Of a DNA stretch of 64,000 bases, positions 1-9,457 are shown piece after piece. The stretch's first letter is position 1. Each line of letters starts with the position of its first letter. A program made the position numbers and the translations under genes. The DNA comes from Pseudoalteromonas sp. NC201 (GTDB taxonomy: Bacteria; Pseudomonadota; Gammaproteobacteria; Enterobacterales; Alteromonadaceae), in contig NZ_CP022522.1 in assembly GCF_002850255.1 (NCBI RefSeq), positions 3,223,125 to 3,287,124 on the forward strand. Direction: 5' to 3'. The notes beneath the pieces are model-generated. The model made no database searches and had not been told where the DNA came from. It worked only from the letters and a program-made list of their open reading frames with translations.

Positions 1-263
1 GCAAATAAAATCAAAATAATACAAAAACAAAGTTACAAAATACCCCACAAAACTCCTTGCTGTTTTTAGTCAAAATTCAAGCAAAAATAATTATCGTCAC
101 GCCTGTGTCAATTTTGTGTCTTTTACATGGCAATTGTGCAACTAAATTTACAAAGTCTCATACTGCTATTTACTGCCTCTAGCTTCCCCTTTGCAGTAAT
201 TTGATTAATCATCCAGTCATAAATACTAACAAGTCACCCAGTGCTTAATACGGGAGTAAAACA

Positions 264-1310
264 ATGAGTGAAGTAAATAATCCACTAGGCCTAGTCGGCA
301 TCGAGTTTACAGAATATGCAACACCAGACGCTGATTACATGGATAAGGTATTCACTGACTTTGGATTCTCAAAACTAAAGAAATTTAAAGATAAAGATAT
401 CGTTTACTACAACCAGCACGATATTCACTTTTTGTTGAATAACGAGCGTGAAGGCTTCTCAGCACAGTTTGCTAAAAGTCACGGCCCGGCTATTTGTTCT
501 ATGGGCTGGCGTGTAGAAAATGCGCAAAAGGCGTTTGAAACCGCAGTTGAGCGTGGTGCAAAACCTGCGACTGATTCAACACACAAAGACTTACCATACC
601 CAGCGATTTACGGTATCGGCGATAGCCTTATCTATTTCATCGAAAACTTTGGCGATAAAGGGTCAATCTACGAGCAAGACTTCGTTGACCTAGAAGAGCA
701 AAAGGTTGTTGAAGACAAAGGCTTTAAGCGCATCGATCACCTAACAAACAATGTTTACAAAGGGACGATGGAAACTTGGGCTAACTTCTATAAAGACGTA
801 TTTGGCTTTACAGAAGTTCGTTACTTTGACATCAAAGGTCAAAAAACGGCGCTGCTTTCTTATGCACTTAAGTCACCATGTGGCACCTTCTCTATTCCAA
901 TCAACGAAGGTAAAGACGACAACAACAACCAAATCGATGAGTACTTAGATGAGTACAATGGTCCAGGTGTTCAGCATTTAGCATTTTTGACTGACGACTT
1001 GGTTAGTTCACTAGATAAACTAGACAAGAGCACTATTGCTACCTTAGATATCGTAGATCACTACTACGACACTATCTTTGACCGTGTGCCTTGGGTTAAA
1101 GAAGATAAAGAAAAGATCAAGCAGCACCAAATCCTAGTAGATAGCCAAAGCGAAGACTGCTACCTACTACAGATCTTCACTAAAAACCTGTTTGGCCCAA
1201 TCTTCATCGAAATGATCCAACGTGTTGACGATGGCGGCTTTGGTGAAGGTAACTTCCAAGCGTTATTCGAGTCAATTGAACGCGACCAAGAGCGCCGTGG
1301 TGTAATCTAA
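264..1310 (+). CDS. hppD: 4-hydroxyphenylpyruvate dioxygenase
   Basis: Converts 4-hydroxyphenylpyruvate to homogentisate in tyrosine catabolism, in the cytoplasm. The 348-residue protein has the two vicinal-oxygen-chelate halves of the family. The three Fe(II) ligands are visible: His159 (RIDHLTN), His238 (GVQHLAF) and Glu316 (FIEMIQR). Length is normal for bacterial HPPD and the C-terminal GEGNFQALFESIERDQ signature is intact. The ATG follows a GGGAG ribosome site. A terminator separates it from fahA 130 bases on, so the two may be transcribed separately. The 263 bases upstream are AT-rich and hold its promoter, but I could not assign an operator. No homogentisate dioxygenase or maleylacetoacetate isomerase gene lies nearby. 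Confidence 0.95.
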   Translation: MSEVNNPLGLVGIEFTEYATPDADYMDKVFTDFGFSKLKKFKDKDIVYYNQHDIHFLLNNEREGFSAQFAKSHGPAICSMGWRVENAQKAFETAVERGAKPATDSTHKDLPYPAIYGIGDSLIYFIENFGDKGSIYEQDFVDLEEQKVVEDKGFKRIDHLTNNVYKGTMETWANFYKDVFGFTEVRYFDIKGQKTALLSYALKSPCGTFSIPINEGKDDNNNQIDEYLDEYNGPGVQHLAFLTDDLVSSLDKLDKSTIATLDIVDHYYDTIFDRVPWVKEDKEKIKQHQILVDSQSEDCYLLQIFTKNLFGPIFIEMIQRVDDGGFGEGNFQALFESIERDQERRGVI

Positions 1311-1330
1311 ACACACACATCAAATTAATA

Positions 1331-1358
1331 AAAAAGCAGCTAGCGATAGCTGCTTTTT
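1331..1358 (+). terminator. Rho-independent terminator after hppD
   Basis: A-tract, GCAGCTA stem, GCGA loop, TAGCTGC stem and T-tract. Because it has A and T tracts on both sides it could work in either direction. Confidence 0.8.
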
Positions 1359-1442
1359 GTGGTTTATCAAATTGCTATTACGACTTGAGTTTTTCACTTT
1401 TGACCATAACTCAAGTTGAAAGCCAAAATTAAAGGAAAGGCA

Positions 1443-2756
1443 ATGTCTCAAATTAATGAAACACACGACATCCAATTAACAAGTTGGGTAGCTAGTGCGA
1501 ATGCGACTGGAACTGATTTCCCTATTCAAAACTTACCTTTTGCAGTATTCCGTCGTAAGAACAGTAACGAAGAATTTCGTGGCGGTGTTGCGATTGGCGA
1601 TCAAGTACTAGACCTTGGCGCAGTTGTTGACGCTAACCTATTTTCAGGTGACGCTGCAGAGGCCGCCGAAGCTGCAAATGCCCCAGCATTAAATGAATTT
1701 ATGGGAATGGGCCAGCAGTACTGGTCAGCACTTCGACTTGCCCTGTCTCGTGCATTACGTGAAGGTTCTGAGCTGCAATCAAGCCTTGAAGGTGCATTGG
1801 TTGCACAGGATGACGTAGAATACGCTCTACCTTGCCACATTGGCGATTACACTGACTTTTATACCTCAATCTACCATGCAACAGCGGTAGGTAGCCTGTT
1901 CCGTCCTGATAACCCGCTGCTACCAAACTACAAGTGGGTACCAATCGGTTACCATGGCCGTGCATCGTCTATTGATGTATCAGGTCAAACTTTCCCTCGC
2001 CCTAAAGGCCAAACCAAAGCACCAGATGCAGATACACCGTCATTCGGTCCTTGTAAGCGTCTAGACTACGAATTAGAGCTAGGTATTTACTTAGGTAAAG
2101 GTAATGAACTTGGCGACTCTATCGCAATTAAAGACGCTGAAGATCACGTTTTTGGTTTTTGTTTATTCAATGACTGGTCTGCACGTGACTTACAAGCATG
2201 GGAATATCAACCATTAGGTCCATTCCTTGCGAAAAACTTTGCTTCAACGGTTTCTCCTTGGGTTGTGACCACAGAAGCACTTGCACCATACCGTACTCAA
2301 TGGCACCGTGATGAAAACGATCCACAACCACTGGAATACTTAGAATCAACGCAAAACCGCGAGTCTGGTGCTATTGATATTCGTATGGATGTCTTACTAG
2401 AGACTGAAAAAATGCGTAGCGAAGGCGCTAAACCAAGCAAACTGTCTGAATCCAGCTTCAAGCACAGCTATTGGACGGTTGCGCAAATGGTTACACACCA
2501 CACAGTGAACGGCTGTAACTTCCTACCAGGCGATATGTTAGGCTCAGGCACGCAGTCTGGTCCTGAGCATGTAGAAGCGGGTTCATTACTCGAACTATCA
2601 CGCGGCGGCAAAGAAACTATCACGCTTGCAAACGGCGAAGAGCGTAAGTTCCTAGAAGATGGCGATAAAGTGATTATGCGCGGTTGGTGTGAAGCCCAAG
2701 GCTATAACCGTATCGGTTTTGGCTGTGTTGAAGGCACTGTACTTCCAGCAAAATAA
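1443..2756 (+). CDS. fahA: fumarylacetoacetase
   Basis: Hydrolyses fumarylacetoacetate to fumarate and acetoacetate, the last step of tyrosine degradation. I start it at ATG 1443 (MSQINET), which sits 5 bases after AAAGGAAAGG; an upstream TTG at 1416 is in frame but lacks a ribosome site. The 437-residue protein has the SH3-like N-terminal domain and the FAH catalytic domain. Residues matching the known mammalian metal and catalytic set are present: Asp138, His145, Glu210, Glu212 and Asp244 (YTDFY, IYHAT, ELELG, FNDWSARD). It follows hppD in the same direction, as in other gammaproteobacterial tyrosine clusters, but the isomerase normally acting between them is not in this window. Confidence 0.95.
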   Translation: MSQINETHDIQLTSWVASANATGTDFPIQNLPFAVFRRKNSNEEFRGGVAIGDQVLDLGAVVDANLFSGDAAEAAEAANAPALNEFMGMGQQYWSALRLALSRALREGSELQSSLEGALVAQDDVEYALPCHIGDYTDFYTSIYHATAVGSLFRPDNPLLPNYKWVPIGYHGRASSIDVSGQTFPRPKGQTKAPDADTPSFGPCKRLDYELELGIYLGKGNELGDSIAIKDAEDHVFGFCLFNDWSARDLQAWEYQPLGPFLAKNFASTVSPWVVTTEALAPYRTQWHRDENDPQPLEYLESTQNRESGAIDIRMDVLLETEKMRSEGAKPSKLSESSFKHSYWTVAQMVTHHTVNGCNFLPGDMLGSGTQSGPEHVEAGSLLELSRGGKETITLANGEERKFLEDGDKVIMRGWCEAQGYNRIGFGCVEGTVLPAK

Positions 2757-2802
2757 TCGCAATTATTCGTGCGTTAATCGCAATTTTATTTACTTTTAAA
2801 TC

Positions 2803-2831
2803 AAAGGCATGATGATTTCATGCCTTTTTTT
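2803..2831 (+). terminator. Rho-independent terminator after fahA
   Basis: Stem AAAGGCATGA / TCATGCCTTT followed by a run of seven T. Confidence 0.8.
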
Positions 2832-2901
2832 AGTTCTAAAAACTGGAAATTTGACTAAAAATTGTTAGAGTGTAGCGCTGATTTAAATCCGAGGTTGAAC
2901 G

Positions 2902-3981
2902 TTGCAAGTACTCAAGCGCCTATATCTAAAGCTGTTTAAGCCGACTCAATTAATTGTTCGTCAAGACGCAACTGTCAAGATGCTGAAACTGCCATCTTGG
3001 GTTCAAGCTTGCTCGATTTTGATTCTGCTCGCTGTCGCTATTTGGATAGCCAATGCCTCACTCAAATTACAAGAAAACGGTGACAAGCTTACTAAAGAGC
3101 AACAAAACTTAGCGCAGCTGCAAGCCAAGTGGCAAACAGAAAAATCACAGCTTCAAGCGCAATTAGCACAGCAAAAAGGCATGCTTGACCAACTGTCACA
3201 GCAGCACAGTGTGCTTGAGTCATTGATTGACTCGACTCAAACAACTGACGACAACGCAGTGGAAGGCGAGCTAGAAGAAACACCGACAGACCTTAACAGC
3301 TCACAACCAAGTACCACAACCGAATTTGCTCCACAAGCCAGTCTCCTACTCATCCAACAACGACAGCTCAGCGAACAACTTGGGCAATCGTTCAGCGCTG
3401 ACATTGCCGCGATGCAAGAATCCATCGACAGTGCGGGATTACAACTATCATCTGACTTCTCAGAAGCGCAAGGTGGCCCCTACTTCCAAGCCGACTTAGA
3501 ATTGGTAGAAGCCAGCTTTATTAATGCCATTGACCAATACGCAGTTTATGCGCAGTTAGCGACTATGATTGGCCAACTGCCAGATACATTGCCTGTCGCT
3601 CAGGAGAAATATTATGTCTCTAGTGCTTTTGGTTTTCGTAAAGACCCAATCACTGGCCGCCGTGCCTATCATAAAGGTATCGATCTCGCAGGTTGGCACA
3701 AAACACAGATAGTAGCCCCCGCTTCTGGCACTGTTAAACGAGCTGGGAAAAATGGCGGCTATGGCAATTTTATTGAAATTGAGCACGCCAATGACATCAC
3801 CACACGCTACGGCCACCTTCACACCATTAAGGTAAAAAAAGGCCAGCAAATCAATAAAGGTGACGTAATTGCACTAATGGGCAGCACAGGAAGAAGTACA
3901 GCGACGCACTTGCACTATGAAGTGATTCAAGGTAAAAAACACCTAAACCCAATTAAAATCGCTCGTGCATTCAATAAGTAA
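2902..3981 (+). CDS. membrane-anchored M23 metallopeptidase with coiled coil
   Basis: Probable peptidoglycan endopeptidase or endopeptidase activator facing the periplasm. It starts at TTG 2902 after GAGG. One N-terminal membrane segment lies at about residues 34-51, followed by a Gln-rich coiled coil (about 55-112), a linker, and a C-terminal M23/LytM domain (about 235-350). The zinc and catalytic residues look intact: His257 and Asp261 (HKGID), His305, and the HLH pair at 336-338, so it should be enzymatically active rather than a degenerate EnvC/NlpD type. The bactofilin gene follows after 37 bases on the same strand, a pairing known from other bacteria where the bactofilin positions the M23 enzyme. 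Substrate is inferred. Confidence 0.9.
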   Translation: MQVLKRLYLKLFKPTQLIVRQDATVKMLKLPSWVQACSILILLAVAIWIANASLKLQENGDKLTKEQQNLAQLQAKWQTEKSQLQAQLAQQKGMLDQLSQQHSVLESLIDSTQTTDDNAVEGELEETPTDLNSSQPSTTTEFAPQASLLLIQQRQLSEQLGQSFSADIAAMQESIDSAGLQLSSDFSEAQGGPYFQADLELVEASFINAIDQYAVYAQLATMIGQLPDTLPVAQEKYYVSSAFGFRKDPITGRRAYHKGIDLAGWHKTQIVAPASGTVKRAGKNGGYGNFIEIEHANDITTRYGHLHTIKVKKGQQINKGDVIALMGSTGRSTATHLHYEVIQGKKHLNPIKIARAFNK

Positions 3982-4018
3982 CATCTAATTGCAATTACGC
4001 TGCGATAGTGAGGCATTC

Positions 4019-4414
4019 GTGTTTAATTCTTTTAAAAACCAACGAAACGACGTCCCAGCCATTATTGCTCATAGCACTAAAGTCACGGGCGATATTGTCT
4101 GTGAAGGTGAGCTGCAATTAGATGGTACCGTCCATGGTAACCTCGACATCGAAAAACTAATCATCGGCAATAAAGGTTTAGTACAAGGTAATATCCAAGC
4201 CAATGAACTGACGATATTAGGCAAAGTGGAAGGTGATATTCATGCCAAACAAGTCACGCTGCTTCCTAGCGCTCAAGTGTTTGGCAATATCGAACACGAG
4301 ACCTTAACGATTGAAGCTGGTGCGCATGTCGATGGTAAACTGACGCACCGTAACGAGCGAACCAATAACGTCACGGCAATTGACTCTACCGGTGATCAAA
4401 CCATAAACAATTAA
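4019..4414 (+). CDS. bactofilin (polymer-forming cytoskeletal protein)
   Basis: Bactofilins self-assemble without nucleotides into beta-helical filaments and scaffold cell-wall enzymes. I choose GTG 4019 (MFNSFKNQ), seven bases after GTGAGG; the open frame extends to TTG 3989 without a ribosome site. Residues from about 20 to 110 show the repeating short-strand, Gly-turn pattern of the DUF583 beta-helix (VTGDIVCEGELQLDG, VHGNLDIEKL, VQGNIQANEL, VEGDIHAKQV, VFGNIEHETL). The short polar tail is usual. It sits directly downstream of the M23 peptidase and probably shares its transcript. Its stop overlaps the stop of the convergent next gene by four bases. Confidence 0.92.
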   Translation: MFNSFKNQRNDVPAIIAHSTKVTGDIVCEGELQLDGTVHGNLDIEKLIIGNKGLVQGNIQANELTILGKVEGDIHAKQVTLLPSAQVFGNIEHETLTIEAGAHVDGKLTHRNERTNNVTAIDSTGDQTINN

Positions 4415-4881
4415 GATCTTTTCGCGCTGATATACATGTTAATGTCGGCGTGAAACACTTTCTCTCCCGCAGTATTAAAAACTTCCACCGGTACAACTAA
4501 CTCTTCTTTATCTTGCCATGCTCGCGGGTATTCTATTTGCGCCACGGCATGCAGATCGGTCTCAGCTTTAGCTAAATATTGCACTGACATCCCCTTAGGG
4601 ATCCAGCGATGGGTTTTATGGTCGATGGTTGCGTCTGTCATGACTCCAGCACACAACTCCGCAAGATTACACTGAGCAATAGCGTGAACCGTACCTATGT
4701 GGTTATGAATGGCTTTACGGTTACGAATTGTGGCCCTACAAACGCCGGGCTTCAATTGTGTGATTTTAGGCTTAATGGTGCCAAAGTAAGGAGCCTTACG
4801 ACATACCGCCTTACTGAACATCCATTTACCAAATGGCAACCAACTCATCCTTTTATAAATTTTTAAAAGTGGTGCAGACAT
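4411..4881 (-). CDS. DUF4442 hotdog-fold (thioesterase-like) protein
   Basis: A 156-residue cytoplasmic protein of the hotdog superfamily, close to DUF4442/PaaI-like proteins. Recognisable parts are the N-terminal basic helix (KIYKRMSWLPFGKWMFSKAVCRKAPYF), the conserved AIAQCNLAELCAGVMTDATI helix in which the hotdog family places its active site, and the ARAWQDKEE strand. Family members hydrolyse acyl-CoA thioesters, but the substrate of this subfamily is not known and I do not assign one. It is transcribed alone, convergent with the bactofilin gene. Confidence 0.75.
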   Translation of the reverse strand: MSAPLLKIYKRMSWLPFGKWMFSKAVCRKAPYFGTIKPKITQLKPGVCRATIRNRKAIHNHIGTVHAIAQCNLAELCAGVMTDATIDHKTHRWIPKGMSVQYLAKAETDLHAVAQIEYPRAWQDKEELVVPVEVFNTAGEKVFHADINMYISAKRS

Positions 4882-5044
4882 AAGATTTTTCTAAAATGAT
4901 TTTGCTTAAAATTAACACATCTGACCAGTTAATCAACCGTCTGCAATTCTCAGCGAATAAAATATCTTAAAAATTTGCTAAATCGGCGCTTTGTCCTGTC
5001 TTTTCTCATTCTCCACAATACAATAACGGCCAAAAGGAGACGCC

Positions 5045-6223
5045 ATGACCCAATCAAATTCAAAAGCACTGATTTTTATTCTCGCTTTACTTGTTATCTT
5101 TTGCCCTTTAGGTATCGATCTCTATCTACCTGCGTTTGTGGACATGCAGTCCAGCCTTCAAGTATCAGAAAGTCAAATTCAGCAAACAGTGAGTATTTAT
5201 ATGTTAGCTGTGGGTCTTGGACAATTGATAGCAGGTCCGCTTGCGGATAAATATGGCCGTAAGCCGGTTGCACTGGTTGGAATAATTTTATTTGCGCTTG
5301 GCGCAGTGATGGCAAGCACAGTCTCCACTTGGCCACTCATGATGGTAGCTCGAGTGTTACAAGGCCTAGGCGCTTGTGCCACATTCGTCAGCGCTTTTGC
5401 TATCGTTCGTGATAGCTTTGGACACAAAGGCAGTGGCCAAATGATCACTTACCTCAACGGTATTGTATGTTTTATCCCAGCGTTAGCGCCTCTTTTAGGT
5501 GCGTGGCTCACTGTCGAATTTGGCTGGCAGAGTAATTTTAGCTTTTTGTTTGGTTTTGCTATTGTTGGTCTCATCTTGGTTTCTCTTATCTATAAAGAGA
5601 CTCGCCCCGAAGATACACATTACAGCGGTCATATCCTAGATTTGAGACGTTTTAAGCCGATGCTCAGTAGCACGACTTTCATTTACAATGCCGCCTTAGC
5701 GATGCTTGGTATGGCTGCAATGCTGGTATTTGTGATTTCGGCTCCGGGGTGGATCATGGCAAAAATGGGTGGCAGTGTTTCCGACTTCACGTTTTGGTTT
5801 ACTGGCAATGCAGCGCTGAGTATTGTCGCAAGTTTCATTGCGCCCCACTTCATCAAGCGCAATAGCCAGAAGTCGCTTACCTTTGGCCTCGCCGTTTTTA
5901 GCTTTAGTGGCCTGTTGTTACTGGCTTTGCCACAAACTAAAATAGCGCATTTTGTACTGCCTATGTATATGGCGTCAGTCGGCTTTGCATTTACGATTGG
6001 AGCAGCGGCAGGTAAAGCGTTATCTGGGTTTGCGAAACAAGCAGGGACGGCTTCAGCGTTGATTGGGGTATTACAGATGAGTGGCGCGGGGGTACTTGCA
6101 ACCATGACGCAACCACTGGCATTGGATGCCCCGATGCAACTCGCGTTGCACTTACTACTCGCATTACCTTTCTTACTGCTGCTGGCTACGAAGCATCGCC
6201 ACCAGCTTCACAGTGCAGCTTAA
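5045..6223 (+). CDS. MFS multidrug transporter, Bcr/CflA family
   Basis: Inner-membrane drug:proton antiporter of the major facilitator superfamily. The 392 residues form about twelve hydrophobic segments. The Bcr/CflA hallmarks are visible: PLGIDLYLPAF in helix 1, the motif-A loop GPLADKYGRKPVALVG (about residues 61-77), and the RVLQGLGACATFVSAFAIVRD stretch of helix 4. An AAAGGAGA ribosome site lies just before the ATG. Related Bcr proteins export bicyclomycin, sulfonamides or chloramphenicol, but substrate cannot be told from sequence. No local regulator was seen. Confidence 0.9.
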   Translation: MTQSNSKALIFILALLVIFCPLGIDLYLPAFVDMQSSLQVSESQIQQTVSIYMLAVGLGQLIAGPLADKYGRKPVALVGIILFALGAVMASTVSTWPLMMVARVLQGLGACATFVSAFAIVRDSFGHKGSGQMITYLNGIVCFIPALAPLLGAWLTVEFGWQSNFSFLFGFAIVGLILVSLIYKETRPEDTHYSGHILDLRRFKPMLSSTTFIYNAALAMLGMAAMLVFVISAPGWIMAKMGGSVSDFTFWFTGNAALSIVASFIAPHFIKRNSQKSLTFGLAVFSFSGLLLLALPQTKIAHFVLPMYMASVGFAFTIGAAAGKALSGFAKQAGTASALIGVLQMSGAGVLATMTQPLALDAPMQLALHLLLALPFLLLLATKHRHQLHSAA

Positions 6224-6464
6224 TTGTAATTGATATAATAGCAATTATCAGTACAGTTCCTTTATTAATAACTACGGTGTATGGTTAGACGTCCTGTCAT
6301 AACCATACATTATATTAAAGTAATTAAATATTCTTATTAATTCCACAAATCTGCATAATTTACTCTTTACGAGTTCTTGTTATTGGTTATATGCTAATCA
6401 CCGTTAAGAAGTTGTTAGTTTTTATTAACAACAACATTTACGCAATGTAACTGAGAAAATAACA

Positions 6465-8297
6465 ATGAAATTAAACAAGTTAACTGGGGCACTACTCATC
6501 GCTGGCGCTTGCGCTATGGCACAAGCACAGGCATCTGACGATCGATACATCATTCAGGTCGACAATTCGAAAAAAGGCGTCGTAAAAGCACTTGCTAAAA
6601 AGCTTGGCGCTGAGCTGCATGTTGATGGCGATGGCTTCTTTGCTGCAACTTTTACTGGCAAAGATCTTAGTCAAGTAAAAGGCTTATTAAACAACCCACA
6701 CATCAAACTCGTTGAAGCAGACCAAAAGCGTTACCCACTGGGGATTTATAACGACGACGCAGGTAACCCAATGCAGCAACAGGTTACGCCTTATGCTGTG
6801 TACCAATCACAAGCAAATCAACTTACTTTCGATGCGAACGCTGGCATGAAAGTATGTGTGATTGACTCAGGTCTTGACCAATCAAACCCTGACTTCATTT
6901 GGGGTAATATCACCGGTGATAATGACAGCGGCACAGGTAATTGGTATGAAAATGGTGGCCCACACGGCACACACGTGGCTGGTACTATCGGTGCTGCTGA
7001 CAATAATATTGGTGTTATCGGCATGGCTCCTGGCGTGCCAATGCACATTATTAAAGTATTTAACGCAGAAGGCTGGGGCTACTCTTCTGACCTTGCTCAC
7101 GCAGCAAACCTATGCTCACAAGCAGGTGCAAACATCATCAATATGAGTTTGGGTGGTGGTGGCTCAAACAATACAGAATCAAACGCATTTGAAAACTTCC
7201 GTAATGCTGGTGGCTTAGTGGTTGCGGCAGCTGGTAACGATGGCAACAATGTTCGTTCATATCCTGCTGGCTATCCTTCAGTAATGATGATCGGTGCAAA
7301 CGATGCAGATAATCAAATTGCAGACTTTTCTCAGTATCCAAGCTGTACTTCTGGCCGTGGAAAACGCGCGACTAACGACGAGCATATTTGTGTAGAGGTA
7401 ACTGCAGGCGGTGTTGATACACTTTCAACTTACCCAGCAGACATGGCGACTTCTTCAAGCATGACTGCTGACGGCGCGGCGTTTGCAAGTTCAGCAATGG
7501 AAAACAGTGGTAACGCGTCAGGCTCACTTTACTTTATGGGCACCGCTGAAGCAACTGATGGCGCTGCAAACGGTAAGGTGTGCCTAATTGACCGTGGTAA
7601 TATTTCATTCCACGATAAAGTAGCAAACTGTGAAGCATCTGGTGGTATCGGCGCGATTATCGTAAATAATGAGGCTGGCATGCTATACGGCACTTTAGGT
7701 GATACTAACAGCACATCAATCCCAGCGGTTGGCGCTGCATTTGAAGATCGCACTGCGTTGATGGCCGCTACAAACGCGAATATCAGCATTGGTACGAGTG
7801 ATTATGGCTTAATGAGCGGCACGTCAATGGCAACTCCTGCTGTTGCTGGTCTTGCTGCATTGGTATGGTCTAACCACCCAGAGTGTACTGGTGAAGAAAT
7901 CCGTAGTGCATTAAAAGCAACCGCAGCAGATGCTGGCGCTGTAGGTAAAGACGTGTACTTTGGTTACGGTATCGTTAAAGCAACAGATGCAAGCGCTTAC
8001 TTAACCGCTAATGGCTGTGCTGGCGGTGGTTCAGGTGACGGTGATAACACAACGAGCGTTGAGCTTTCAGCTTCAGGTTATAAGCAAAAAGGTAACAGTT
8101 ATGTTGACTTAAGCTGGAACGGTGCAAGCACGTCACAAGTCGATATTTATCGTAACGGTAGTAAAATTGTCACAACTAGCAATGATAATAGTCATACAGA
8201 CAGCATCAGTGTTAAAGGCGGCGGTACATACGGCTACCAAGTGTGCGAACAAGGTAGCACTGCGGCCTGTTCAGCAACACAAACTGTTGTGTTTTAA
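6465..8297 (+). CDS. secreted subtilisin-like serine protease (S8) with PA insertion
   Basis: Extracellular protease. Residues 1-23 are a Sec signal peptide (cleavage near AQA-SDD); about 25-90 match an I9-type inhibitor propeptide. The catalytic triad is complete: Asp134 (VIDSG), His170 (HGTHVAG) and Ser454 (SGTSMATP), with oxyanion Asn258 (AAGND). A PA domain of roughly 85 residues (355-440) is inserted between the oxyanion Asn and the catalytic Ser, a known architecture in marine S8 enzymes that may act in substrate access. The last 80 residues form a beta-rich, fibronectin-III-like module with two Cys, perhaps for binding insoluble substrate. It stands alone, with its own terminator. Confidence 0.92.
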   Translation: MKLNKLTGALLIAGACAMAQAQASDDRYIIQVDNSKKGVVKALAKKLGAELHVDGDGFFAATFTGKDLSQVKGLLNNPHIKLVEADQKRYPLGIYNDDAGNPMQQQVTPYAVYQSQANQLTFDANAGMKVCVIDSGLDQSNPDFIWGNITGDNDSGTGNWYENGGPHGTHVAGTIGAADNNIGVIGMAPGVPMHIIKVFNAEGWGYSSDLAHAANLCSQAGANIINMSLGGGGSNNTESNAFENFRNAGGLVVAAAGNDGNNVRSYPAGYPSVMMIGANDADNQIADFSQYPSCTSGRGKRATNDEHICVEVTAGGVDTLSTYPADMATSSSMTADGAAFASSAMENSGNASGSLYFMGTAEATDGAANGKVCLIDRGNISFHDKVANCEASGGIGAIIVNNEAGMLYGTLGDTNSTSIPAVGAAFEDRTALMAATNANISIGTSDYGLMSGTSMATPAVAGLAALVWSNHPECTGEEIRSALKATAADAGAVGKDVYFGYGIVKATDASAYLTANGCAGGGSGDGDNTTSVELSASGYKQKGNSYVDLSWNGASTSQVDIYRNGSKIVTTSNDNSHTDSISVKGGGTYGYQVCEQGSTAACSATQTVVF

Positions 8298-8311
8298 CTC
8301 CCAACCAATTC

Positions 8312-8342
8312 AAGAATGCCGGTCTTTTGATCGGCATTCTTT
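8312..8342 (+). terminator. Rho-independent terminator after the S8 protease
   Basis: Stem AAGAATGCCG / CGGCATTCTT with the loop GTCTTTTGAT and a short T-rich tail. Confidence 0.75.
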
Positions 8343-8502
8343 ATTCTACTACTCTCCCCCATCTTTTGTTGATAGCTTGTTCGGATCCCTCTCTTAAGAT
8401 CTGGATAAAACGGGTAAACCTGTGACCACAGAAATTTGTTCATTTCCATTTCACTTCTACACTCTATAATGGATTTGGACAGTCACAGAAGGAGTTCATG
8501 AA

Positions 8503-9375
8503 ATGAGTACATCGGGTTATACCCCACCTAAAGTTTGGCAGTGGCCATGGCAAAGTGGCGATGGTAGTAAATTCGCGAATATCAACCGCCCTACTGCAGG
8601 CGCACGATTCGAAAAGTCCCTACCGCAAGGCAAACACCCGTTACAACTCTACTCCCTCGCGACCCCAAACGGCGTGAAAGTGACTATCTTGCTAGAAGAA
8701 CTTTTAGCTGCCGGGGTAAAAGAAGCAGAATACGATGCCTTTTTAATTAATATCATGGAAGGTGAGCAATTTAGCTCAGGGTTTGTTGCACTTAATCCAA
8801 ATTCTAAGATCCCCGCGTTATTAGATACCAGCACCAAGGAACCAACCAAAATCTTTGAATCTGGCTCAATTTTGCTTTATTTAGCTGAAAAGTTTCAAAA
8901 GTTCATTCCTCAGGATCCTACAAAACGCACAGAGTGCCTCAACTGGTTATTTTGGCAAATGGGGGCTGCGCCACTACTTGGTGGTGGATTTGGTCACTTC
9001 TATGCCTACGCACCCGAGCACTACGAGTATCCAATCAACCGCTACACGATGGAGGTGAAGCGCCAACTGGACTTACTAAATCAACATTTAGCCACAAGAG
9101 AATATATTTGTGGCGATGAATACACTATCGCTGATATGGCAATCTGGCCGTGGTATGGCGTGCTAGCCCAAGGACACCTATACGATGCGGCAGAGTTTTT
9201 AGACGTCAATGGCTATGAACACGTGATCCGCTGGGCTGGACTCATCGCCTCAAGAGAAGCGGTCAAACGCGGAAAAATGGTAAATAAAACATGGGGAGAA
9301 CCTCATGAGCAGCTTCATGAAAGGCACGACGCCAGCGACTTTGATACCAACACCCAAGACAAACTAGCGCCATAA
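8503..9375 (+). CDS. yghU: glutathione S-transferase, YghU type
   Basis: Cytoplasmic Nu-class GST-like protein with disulfide-bond reductase activity in the characterised E. coli relatives. The 290-residue length, the N-terminal extension YTPPKVWQW, the thioredoxin-fold start (LYSLATPNGVKVTILLEEL, residues 49-67) and the glutathione-contacting NPNSKIPALLD and ESGSILLYLAEKF stretches all match YghU. The C-terminal helical domain carries NWLFWQMG and GDEYTIADMAIWPW. The ATG follows AAGGAG. It appears monocistronic. Confidence 0.9.
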   Translation: MSTSGYTPPKVWQWPWQSGDGSKFANINRPTAGARFEKSLPQGKHPLQLYSLATPNGVKVTILLEELLAAGVKEAEYDAFLINIMEGEQFSSGFVALNPNSKIPALLDTSTKEPTKIFESGSILLYLAEKFQKFIPQDPTKRTECLNWLFWQMGAAPLLGGGFGHFYAYAPEHYEYPINRYTMEVKRQLDLLNQHLATREYICGDEYTIADMAIWPWYGVLAQGHLYDAAEFLDVNGYEHVIRWAGLIASREAVKRGKMVNKTWGEPHEQLHERHDASDFDTNTQDKLAP

Positions 9376-9421
9376 CCACACCTTGGTTTAATTCTTGGTT
9401 TAACAAGGGTTAGCTCTATCT

Positions 9422-9457
9422 ATCGGGTTTGATTAATCAGATTTAATCAAACCCGAT
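9422..9457. terminator. perfect 15-bp inverted repeat, probable terminator
   Basis: ATCGGGTTTGATTAA and its exact complement flank a six-base loop (TCAGAT), followed by TGTCTGTTTG. It lies 46 bases after yghU and marks the left edge of the accessory stretch. Confidence 0.6.

Noticed and set aside
120..145. Possible sigma-54 promoter upstream of hppD (TGGCA and GC)
   Set aside because: The spacing between GG and GC is seven bases instead of ten, so it does not fit.
4975..5250. Open frame before and inside the MFS gene
   Set aside because: It overlaps the MFS transporter in another frame and shows no membrane or domain pattern.
5683..6105. Minus-strand frame of 140 codons opposite the MFS gene
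   Set aside because: Antisense shadow; Ala/Pro/Asn-rich content reflects the codons of the transporter.
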